A stretch of 64,000 nt of DNA from the NCBI GenBank assembly GCA_026874595.1, contig CM049306.1, positions 61,014,019 through 61,078,018 on the forward strand. Direction: 5' to 3'. This DNA is from Sipunculus nudus (taxonomy: Eukaryota > Annelida > Sipuncula > Golfingiida > Sipunculidae). Positions within the stretch are counted from its first letter, which is position 1. Each line of letters starts with the position of its first letter. The translations under genes were made by a program, and so were the position numbers. The notes below the pieces were generated by a model, which saw nothing but the letters and a program-made list of their open reading frames with translations, ran no database searches and was not told where the DNA came from. This document shows positions 26,401-38,400 of the stretch, piece after piece.

Positions 26401-29400
26401 TCTTTCAGCTTTCTAAACTAAAAAGCTGAAATCCTTATGTGTGCATGATATGAAAATTATATCAACAGTGCTCTCAGGAAACAAACGTGCCATGGTCACA
26501 GTTGGGCAAAATTTAAGGTACTAATTTTATATTTAAACTAATAACTTATAAAATTTGAAAAATTCAGAACTAATTTTGGGTATTCAATTGAATGTTGATT
26601 AAATAATGTTACATCCCTGACAATAAAATCTCTAGCTTCAGCAATGCCCTTGTTAAGGGAGTAAATATATTTCTTGATTTTTTACAAAGTGCATTATGTT
26701 TGGGCCCATAACTTAAAAAAAATACACAATACTGACATCATTTCTGGCATGTGCATAGCGAATGTATAGAAAAATATGTATATTATATATGATCAAAGTC
26801 AGATCAGTGGTTTTGATATTAGGCAGTCTTAAAAAGTAACAATGAGTTTTTAATGGAAAAATGAAGTTTTTCATTGATATCTCGAAGGAATTAAGTCCTA
26901 GTGACCAAATTCTTGGCATGGTAGGGGATTTTGGAGAAATCTAACTGTATGCCAAATTTAAGGAACTTAGAGCTGAAGCTCAGGAGCTGAGCTCTAGCAA
27001 ACTGCATAACACTAGCAATATGTGACATGGTGCTTGAAAACTTGAATAAAATCTACAGTTTTTGATCAACTGGTTTCAAATTTTTGGTGTTAACAGTTGA
27101 AATGCTAACAAAAACATGCTGTGAAAATTAAATCCACAGCAGTTAAAGCAAAAAAACGTGCCATGGTCAAAGTTGGGCAAAATTTAAGGTACCAATTTTT
27201 TATTTTTGCTAATATTTTAAAAAATTTAAAAGACTTGATCTAGTTTTGGGTATACAATTTAATTTTGATTAATAAAAGTAATATTACTGGAAAAAAAGTG
27301 CTTAGCTTTAACAAGTTTTGTGTTAAGTGATAAAATTTCTTTCCTGATTATTTACAAAATGCATTATGTTTGGGCCCATAACTTTTTTAAATTATACAAT
27401 ACAGACCTAATTTCTGGCATGTACATAGGAATTATATAGAGGATTATTTATAGGAAATATGAGGGAAAACAGATGAGTGGTTTTGATATTAGGCAGTCAT
27501 GAAGTGTGAAAATATGTTTTTAATAAAAAAACTGAGGTTTTTCCTTAATTTCTCAAAGGAATGAAATTCGCAAAGACCCAGTTTTCAGCTTGGTAGGAGA
27601 TCTTGGGGACATCTAACATTATGCTGAATTTTGGATTCCTAGGTCTTACGGTTTCAAAACGTGCCACATCTACGGACGGACGGACGGACTGACGGACGGA
27701 CAGACGGACGGACGACGGACAATGGACCACGACTATAGCTCAGATGACTTATAGTCAGCTGAGCTAAAAATCCTCCAACAAAAACCTTATAAGGAAACCC
27801 TTTAGAACAGAGACTGGACAAATCGTTTGGCATTCAACAAAATTTCTGACGACTCACCTCCTTTCTGTGCAAGCTTCACAGTTACAGATTCAAAAAAAAA
27901 TTTCTGATGACTCACCTCCTTTCTGTGCAAGCTTCACAGTTACAGACAGCAGCACCAGAGGGCTCTGCCTCTGCAGGATCCATTTCTGGAAAGAAAGGTG
28001 GCTCCATTCCCAAATCAGGCTCCTGCAAAATTAAAGTTTTCCAGTTATGAACTACCATTAATACACAAAACTGTGAATATGTACATGTGTGACCAAATAT
28101 TTAAGAAATGCTGTCATTTGACAAAACTTGAAAAGGATATGACTATAACACTAAGGTTTAAAGGGCCAGCAAAAATTCAAGGAACGAGTTAAGAGTCCCA
28201 CCATTTGTAGTCACATTTCGTCTTGTCCCCCCCCCTCCCCGAGTACATACAGAAACATACACGTACTCACCAGAACTTTTTTATCTTCTTCTTCCACTGT
28301 CTTCTTACAATCAGCACAAACATAAAGCTACAAAATATTGCAATGATGAAATTATCAGGATGCACTGTCTATATTGTATAAACATGCCAATAAAATACCC
28401 ACAGACTTGTTTATTTATCCTGTAATCCTATCTATTTAAACTTACTGAGCTTTATGTCCTGTTGATGGTGACATCAGTTCAGAAACAAGGCAAAAAGATT
28501 ATGGTTCTTTGCTTGTTTTTTTTTCTTTACTTGTTTTATCATTGCTTGTTTATTTCATTGCTCCTGACAAGAACTAAAAAGAATTTATTGTCCAAAAAGA
28601 TTTATCTACAGATGATGAAAAACACTGGTACAAACCTGGGGAAAGCCACCTCCTTCTTTCCCATCTCCTTCATCCCCTGCTAAAAGACACACATAACTGG
28701 TTAGAAAAAGGTGGTTGCACAGTCACAAAATTTCACATTAAATGTAGAAATCACAATTGATTTATGGACAGTCTTGATGGACACATTAGCTGCATCAGCT
28801 AGTGACTGGTGCCTACTTGCATTAGCTGCATCCACTAGTACCCACTTATATTAGCTGCATCAAACAGTGCCCACTCACATTCACTGGATCAAATAATCCC
28901 CTATTCACATTAGCTGGATCAAACAGTGCCCACCTTACCCACTTAAAATTTGCTTAATCAAATATTGCCCACTAAGATCTAAATACGAATTTAAAACCAC
29001 TCTGACTTATAAATTCGTAGAATGTTTATAAAATTGTTTTTGTCAGTCACAGACTAATCTGTGGAAAAAGAACAGAAAAGAGCTAGCAAATGCCCTATAA
29101 ATGTGAAGTCATAATAAGAAAGCACACCCCTTCAGTGTACAATTATCAATTTTCCTTATCTTTATTGGCCAAAACTTGGCACCAGCCCTCTTAGTTACCA
29201 TCCAGTTGATCAATCCCAGTTCCCATTCTCGAGGAAATATGATGAGACTGGCTTATGACCGGGGAGGTGACCAATTAGACATACAATGTCTATGATACAA
29301 AGTTAAATCACAAAAACAGATCACTGGGAATTGATATGTTTCATAAAATAATCTATCCCAGGAATGATTCAGACTGAGGAATGGGTATGATTTAATCATG

Positions 29401-32400
29401 AAACAATCAATTTTTCAGTTTGCAATCTCTGTTTCATTACCAGCTGCTAATGACTTATGTAATGTAACTTACATAATGTAACTTATGTTTGACAAGCTAA
29501 ATCCCTCAAATAAAAATTAAAAATATACTGGACATAAATATTGTAGGAAATAAACAAAAAATCAATTTGATAATCAAAGGGGTTAGAATTGGCAAGAAAG
29601 AGTAGAGCATCAACCTCAGTGTTTATTACATGGTAACAAGATGGTAACTAAACCTCTCTCATGCATCCTGCTGTTAACATATAAAGGCTCTATTTTAATA
29701 ACATTAGTCTATGTGATAAACATATTGCATGTACTTCATTAATAAATCATTCATAACATTAAACCAAATACTGATCAGTACATGACACCAACCTTGATCC
29801 CCAGCCTCAGACTTGGGAGCATCAGGATTTTCACATCGACACAGCAGACACCGCTCCCTGCCCAGGTACGGCAGCGGACCTCCTTTAGCGAGCTTTGAAG
29901 GATGGTGTTCCACTCCATCTTCCTCATCCATCAACCGCTCCAGCTCCTCAATATCCTTGGCCTGGAAAACATAAGGTTGAAACCTTTAGAAACCTTGTCA
30001 AGGTCAAAATCTTGAATAACCTCAAAAAGTATCTAAAGTGGAGCATTCCCTAGCATGGGAGTATAATTAGACTGGGTGTCTTAAACAGTGAAAATCAGAA
30101 GGTCAGTTCTGTGACCTTGACTCTAACACTCTGACCTCTAAGTTGACAGGCTTCTTCATCTTTCAGTATGTGGGCGATATTTAAAAGAAAATTTAATTTA
30201 AAATGCTTCCACAAACTTCATCTAGAAGTGGATCCTAAGCCTTAACCTTTGACCCCATGATCTCACAATCTATAGGGTTCTTCCTGTGTGGGTGGGTGAG
30301 CCACATATCAAAGACAGAAGGTTTGGGGTTAAAGCTGTTGCTTAAAATGGGCCCACTAGCTTTTGCAAGAAGTGGGTCCTGTGGCCTTGACCTTTGACCA
30401 AATGACCTCAACACTGATAGGTTTCTCTGTGTGGATGAATGAGTGATACCTGCAAGATGAAAGGTTTTGATCAAAAGGTTTGGCTTTAAATGGGTGCACA
30501 AGTTTTTTCAAGAAGTGGGCCCTGTGGCTGTGACCTTTGACCCCATGACCTAAAATCGAAAAGTATCTGCATCAATAGGTGGGTGACCCATATTTGCAAG
30601 ATAAAAGGTTTTGGTCAAAAGTTTGGCTTAAAATGGGTCCACAAGTTTTTTCAAAAAGTGGGCCATGTGGCCTTGACCTCTGACCCCATGACCTGAAAAT
30701 TCAAGGGACATAATCAGGAGCAATATTATTCCTATTCTTTCAGACTATCAGTTCAGTTTTGCTTTATACAAAAGTTTCCAGCGAAACCATTCCCACACAC
30801 AGTCACATTTCCTCTCAGCAACTGTTTAACACCTTGTTATAGCCCTGCGTGTTGGTAAACAGTCTGTTTACAATAACAAGACTGCATGATCAGAGGTCCG
30901 ATTAAGAGGTGCAACACGCGGTGTTTCAGCCAGCAAGAAAATGTATTACAGTTTTTAAGCCAAGTCAGTCAGGGCATCTCCTGATTGGAACGTGTTATGG
31001 CTCCGCGCAGCACATGGCCAGACACACTATGTTTATGTTGACACCTGCGATACCGCCTGGTTCACTGTTTTTAAAACTCGTTTACAGGAGTAAGCAAACA
31101 GTTTCAAGGCAATATTCTGGCAGGTACAGATTTATTTTAAAGGGAAGAAGCTATTTTTCGTGTTTACTCAACATTCTTTATAGGTGATTGGGTCCCTTTA
31201 ATAGGCTTCTCCATTCATGGATTGGTGAGTGATACCTGCAAGTTGAAAGGTTTTGGTCAAAAGGTTTGGCATAAAAATGGGTCCACAAGTTTTTTCAAGA
31301 AGTGGGACCTGTGGCCTTGACCCCTTGTCCTCAAAATTGAAAGGGTTCTTCATCCATGGGTGGGTGAGCCATATGTGCAAAATGAAAGGTTTTGGTCAAA
31401 TGGTTTGACTTTAAATAGGTCCACAATTTTTTTTTCAAGAAGTTGGCCCTGTGGCTGTGACCTTTGACCCTGTGACCTCAAAATCGATAGGGTTCTTTAT
31501 TTCAATGGGTGGCTGAGATGAATTGAAAGGTTTTGGTCAAACTGTTTGGCTTGAAATTAATCCACAAGCCAATTCCAGATAGACTGACAGATGCACAAAC
31601 TGAGGCATTACTATATCCCTTTTGCAAGGCGTTGTGAGGGGATAATAGGGTCAAAATCTTAAGTAACCTCTACAAGTGTCAACCAGGGACCTATGGGTCA
31701 CGTCTCTCAGCTGAATTTTGGAAAATTAAGCAAATGCAAAATAAACTTATTTCTTTCAGTTTTTCATATAAATTAGCATTTGAAGCTAAGAGGAAATGGC
31801 AATGCTCAAATGAAACCCTGTACAGTATAGAATAATGGACATAAGCCAAAATAAAATAATAAACATTAATTTATAAACTGAAATAAAATGCTGTAAAAAA
31901 AGGGTCTGCAGGATCTGATGAAACACTCCATGATGAATGCGCATGCAAAGAATTATGGTGATGAATAGATTATGTGTTCAGAATCTGGAGGTTCTGTATC
32001 AAGTTTTTAATTATACTGAGGGGTACTTACAAGCCCTATAGCTCAAAGGATATGGGTCACAGAGACCTAATTTTCAGGTTTCCAAGGAGATTTTGCACGG
32101 ACCTCCAAGGATGTCCAGTTAGAAGATTCCAAGACTGTGGTCCAGTGGTTAAGATTTGTGCCCTGTTAAGTGACAGACAGACAGATGGACAAAAGAAAAA
32201 AGAGTGATAGCTATAGCTCAGATGACTATCAGTCAACTGAGCTAAAAACTTGTTGTGCTCCAAAAACATATATTGGCCAACCAAAAACACAAGGGGTAAA
32301 AATATTCTCAAAACAATGAATCTAGATTTCAACAGATCTGACCTATAAGGGAAAGAGACAGAAGAATATTAGCCAGATGACTGTGGCAACACATCTGAAT

Positions 32401-35400
32401 GTTGGAGCTGGCCTATTCTCAATACAGGGAGTCTGCTGTAAGAATCACAATTTACTCAAACTGAGTCAATAGTAATAACATTATCAGCCCTAACTGGTGA
32501 ATGTCACTGACAGCATGAATACCTGCATGAAGACGTCACTGATGATACCAGCATCTACAGGCACCAGTTGTGCTATTAACACATACAGTCTGCTGTGTAA
32601 ATAGTGATACCAGAAATGACTCTCACACACTGCCCATCAGCAGTGACACTGACTTGAAGCTGCTTGGCCAGTCAGTGATAATATCAGCAGCTGATGTGAT
32701 ATTACAAGGCCTATCAGCAGTGACACCACCTTGAAGATTCTTGGCTGGTCCTGTTGCAAAGGCTTGACAGTCTGAATCTGTGTTCATGAAATGTACATCT
32801 TTGATAATTCAGCTGTTTGGAGAAATTAAATTATTTGTTTCAAATGTTAGGAATTAACAGAAAAAAAATGAAATGCTATTGTAGTGCATGCAAAATCTAT
32901 GTTTTGCTACAGAAATGTCAAGACTTGGCAATCCAGGATCTGCAGCAGTACCAATGCTCAAAACAACCCATGCCATTCTTCATGATTCTTGAGATATCTG
33001 TTTTGTGTAATATTCTAACAAAATGGACTGATTTCAGGGCAAGATCTTTTACTGTCAACATTAGGTTGTCAAAAGATGGAAGCAGTCACTGGGGAATACA
33101 GCTCAATATAACCTGTCATATGGCCAGGCAACAAGTAAAGACAGAAGCCAACTGCTGGCTCACCAGGTTCTAAATAAGTGTTCTCTTCACTTTACTGGGT
33201 CCACATGTAAGCTCCCACAGGCAAGTTATTTATCAAGTTATTTACTGAGCATTGTTATAAACACCTTGCTCTCTATCCCTGGAAGCACTTTCTTCCCTAA
33301 GGCCCAGATATTATACAGTATATGACTTAACCAACTGCTAACATTTTTTTTTTTCACTTGTATCATCATAATGGAAAATTTACATATTTTATTTAGATGC
33401 AACAACAGTCATATCCTTTCAACAGGGTAATATAATCAGCTGAACCTAAACATGGGTGACACAACTTAATAATTTGTGTAAGCCAGCTTTTCATGCACAA
33501 GGTCTTGGCATTGTAAACTAGGGACCCATGGGTCACCCCACTCACCTGAATTTGACTATGACATATATTTATCAAATCCTGCATACAAAAAAGCTGAGTT
33601 TTCGTTTACAAATAACAATGCTGCACTGTGTATCCTAATGCTACTTTGGCAATATTTTTAATTAGCCTGTCCTCCATGTATAGACTCCTTTCAGTTTCAC
33701 TAAGTTCCCAAGACGTAAAGTTGCTTAGGCACCTAAAATGGTTATACATGTCGAGACATGAATAAGGAATATGTTTGTTTCTATCCCAATATTTTGTAAT
33801 TTTTTTTTCAGTTTTTAGAATATTTGTATAAATAAACAAGGGACCCATGGGTCACAGCGCTCAGCAGAACTTTGGAAAAATTTTAGCAAATCCAAAATGA
33901 ACTTTTTTTTGTATATACATTAGCATTTGAAAAGCTAAAAGGAGATTGCCCTCTTATATGGTGTTTTCAAATATTAATTATAAATATGCCAAACTTATTC
34001 TGTGCACTTTTATGGACTATATCAAGGATGCAGGAGTCTCTTAGGAAAGCAGAGAGAGCTACACTGAATGACCTCCAGTGACCAAAGTTGTTTGCTGACA
34101 ATGGAAGTGAACACAATAAGAGTCTACAAAAAATTCAATAACTAGCCTAAATAATTTTTTAGCTTTTATTTTTAGATAAAACCATTTTATATGTGTACAT
34201 GCTGTGAAATTGAATCCACAGTACTTATATGAAATAATGTGCCATGCTCAAAGTTGTGCTAAATTTAAGGTATTGATTTTATAATTATGCTAATAACTTA
34301 AAAAAAATTACAAAATTCTGATCTGAATCTGCTATATAATTAAATTTTTATGAAAAAAAAGATATATCCTGGGTAAGAAAAGCCTCAAGATTACACTATT
34401 ATCTTGTTAGGCGAGTAAATATATTTCTTGTTCTTTTTTTTTACAAAGTGCATTATGTTTGAGCCCAAAACTTCAACAATTTATGCAATATTGACCTAAT
34501 TAACAACATGTACAAAGGAATTATATGCAGGAATGGTTATATGAACCATGAATATATTAACACTAGTGGTTTTCATAGTTGGCAGTTTTGAAGTGTAAGG
34601 CCAAAAAAAATAAAAGGTATGGTTCTCAGGCACCGCCCGCGTCAATTTTAATCCCCTGCATTAAAAATTTTTATTTTGATTTTCAACAGAAACTTACCAA
34701 TTTTGAACTGCAGCCACTCGGACATTTATTTCAAGAAGATAGAATCATACAATTTTGATTAAATTTTCTTTGTTATGTAGTGTTTTTACGTGTTTAGCAA
34801 AATAAATCTGTTAGTATCACGCTTTTCCCTTATCATTTGCATTTTTATCGAAACATACAAAAAAATTAAAAATAAAAAAACCTACCGCCCGCAATGATTT
34901 CTGAAAAAAAGTGCCTGAGAACCAAAACTTATTTTTTTTTGGCCTAACAATAGGTTTTTACTGGAAAAAGGAGGTTTCCCCTTAATTTCTCAAAGGAACA
35001 AAGTTACAGTGTCTCAGTTTTTGGTTTGGTAGAAGAACTAACTAACTAGATTTTTGGACCAATCATTGCATCCCTTATTGAGATATTTAAGATTTTGTTT
35101 GATTTTTACCAATATTGAAATATTCAAGGTTAAGGCCACTCTCATAAGAAAAATCATGACCCAATTTAAATATACCTCATCCCATCATCCATATCTATGT
35201 ATATGCATAATAATGAAGAAATCTGTCCATTAGTTTTTGACCAATAATGCTCACAGTATTGTCAAGTGACAATGGAGTATTAAAAGGCGCAAAAGCAAGG
35301 AAAGGATAATAGGTGCCGCCTCCAATTTTAGGTACATAAAGTTCTTCAGTCATCTTGATTTTTGGATCAATCCATGCAAGATTTCTTGAGATATTTTAGA

Positions 35401-38400
35401 ATTTGTTAATTTTTTCCCAAAAATGGACCTATTCGAGGTCAAGGTAACTCTTCTAGTAAAGGTCATGACCCCATTTGAAATAGGCTTCGTCCTCACATCC
35501 ATATCTATTCACAAGTCAAAGTTTGGTAAAGATCTGTGAAATATTTTTTTTAGAGATATCACGTAAACAAGATTTATTTGTGGCAGAGGCGGCGGGACCA
35601 ACATTAAACCATAGTATTCCCAGACTTAGTCTGGGTATACAATGATAGCTGATGTTTTTTGTGACCCTACATGCAAACATGCAAGGCGAGGCAGTTGAGA
35701 AAAGCTAGAGGATAATGGAGGTCATATGACCAAGAATCTGGTGCAAATATATCAAGATGAACCATTGGGTGCCCGAACAGAGGTCAGAGAGGTCATAGCT
35801 GGCTCAGATCAATTTGTGAATGGTCCATGAGGGGTTGCACAGCTTGCACTTCAGTCATTTGACCAGATGACATGATCTCACAAGCTTCAGGTACCCTCAC
35901 TTTTATCCAACTGCATCATCCATTGTTTTGATGTATGTCACTGGAGTGTCAGTCTCTTCTTTCTGACACTGCACCCTATTACCCTAACTGACAATTGCCA
36001 GTATTAGTGTTGGGACGATATGGGTTTTTTGATATCATGATAATTATTCAAATTTTATCGCGATATACCGTGATATCGCGATATTTTTAATTATATATAG
36101 TGGCATTAATAAGCCATCAATAATGATATTTATAACAACCGCCTTTAAAGTCTTGACTTTATACAAGGGGTTAAGTATTAATATCATTTATACCTATTGG
36201 CCAGTACCACAGATTGACTCATTAAGTGATGTAAGTTGCATGAAGGTCCTGCAGGTGTGCAAGCTTGAGGCGCGGGAAGTCCTGCCCCCATCGTTGAATC
36301 ACGCTTGTCAGAACTTTCCATCAGTTTCCTATAGCTACATAAAAGCCGGAGAATCCCGGCGAATTTTCGGAGAGCGTGTCATACCAATCATGGCTAAATA
36401 TACCATCCCAATTGTATATGGCAAAATATGCAACCCGTATGGAATGTTCGATTCAGTGGTGACACTTTTATGTTGACATTTTCGTTCCATGCAATAAAAG
36501 CATAAACATGTGTATTTATTGCTCTTTCATTATAATGTTATTTTCTCCCGGATTTCTCAAGCTTTTGTCCTCTGATTCATCCTGCTACTTTCGGACATTT
36601 CCGACTAATCCCGAAGTCTGTAAGCACACGGTTCCACCCATACGCGTGTATTCAAATACATGTGGTTTATAAAAATAAATGTGATTCTTTGAAATAAATT
36701 TATTTTGAACTTCAAGGGCTTGCTTGTGAACCAAAATCGTGAACAAATATTGATATCGTGATATCGAGATAATAGGAAAGTTGACGGTATGATAACCGTA
36801 GCTGTCAGATATCGTGATAATACCGTATACCGGTAACCGTCCCAACCCTAGCCAGTATACCTTACAAACATATGTTCATGCTGACTGACCTTCTTGGATG
36901 AATTTGAGGTTAAATATCCAATTTTTTAAACTAGTCTTTTCTGCAGCAACATCTTACATGATGAAATGTACAAGGCAAGACACAATGGTGCAGTCATAAT
37001 AGACGTTACGCACAAAGAGGCACCCATATTCATGGGACCAATGATCAAGAGCTGCTGACCCTTGTCAGGGATGTGCTCAGAATAATTTGAGTGCCGGGCA
37101 GGCCGTGCACGTGAAATATTGGGGAGGGGGGGGGGGGGGGGGGGTGCATGGGATATTTAAACTTTTTTTCTAGACGTGAATTGTGATATTTCAGTTTCAT
37201 GAACAAATTATTAGTAATACTATTAAGTATTATTAATTTCCAAAATGCCGACAGCAATTTGGCCACTGAGAGCAAATTAGATTGTAAAACACAGTCACGG
37301 CATTGTGAATTCATCTGTCAGTTCAGATTCTGTCAGTCAGGATTTGTTGCAGATTATTTCCATATCATATGGATATAAGAAGGGACCGTATTCAGTTTCA
37401 CATGCTTAAAATCTGATACCAAACATCATATTCCATTCCTACAGCAGTTTGGCCTCATCAGGAATTGTGACCTTTCAAATATATTTGAATATTCACGCTG
37501 ATCATCAATGACAGTCAATCAAAAACATTGTTTGGCGCATCATGTGATTTCATAGAAGCTGATATGAGCATTAATCTTTTATACAGATACAAGGTGGTGC
37601 TACCATAGCAACTACTTTCACAACTTTCATACCAAATTTTATTCAATGACATTTACTCAATACGGCACATTGTGAAAGAGTACCTTCTATTAAATTATTC
37701 ATTTAAGGTGCCACTGGATGTCATCTAACATGGCAGACATAGTGACATATACCCAGATATATCCGACAGGGTCACTGTCAGTGACTAATGGCAATACAGG
37801 TAAAACACCGCAAGATAAACTTACATGTGTGAATTTTTGTTCATGGCATAAGCAATTTTAAAATGTTACTATCGAGCAGGCACTGACACATTCCAGTCAA
37901 GTACCAGGTGGCAGGAAAGACAGCCAGGCGCACCCACCCACAATGCCCGGCGTCAGCACATCCCTGCCCTGTGTACAATAAGGTTCAAATTCACCTCATG
38001 CACACGCTTCTTTTGTTATGTCATGACCATAACCCTGAAGGATAAACGATGGTCACTTGTTAGGGATGCCATGAACCACGGATGTAAATTCGAGACATGT
38101 CAACCAGGCAGTGAGGTGAATTTAATATTTATACCATAAGTAGGCGAGGTACCAAAAATTTACACAAATTCTTCTTTTTGCTGTAAGTGCAAAATTTGTT
38201 TGGCAAGTTATCTGGAGATAATGGCAAAAAATCTGGTGAACCGGTAGCTACAGGCCTGTAATGCAAAGAATTCTTATTCAATTGTCCTTGTTTGCGTTAC
38301 AGCTCCTAAGGAAAAGAGTTTGCCCTATAAACCTTGGTCAGAACTGACCAAAGTAGTTGAGACCACGATATATGCCGTTCAGCACGAGACATGCAATAAC

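Noticed and set aside
27857..27915. Longer exon 5 using the duplicated donor
   Set aside because: It would introduce an in-frame TGA immediately; the first donor keeps phase with exon 6. Kept only as a possible aberrant splice.
32817..33173. 118-codon ORF with Cys residues
   Set aside because: Overlaps degenerate family A core sequence; no domain.
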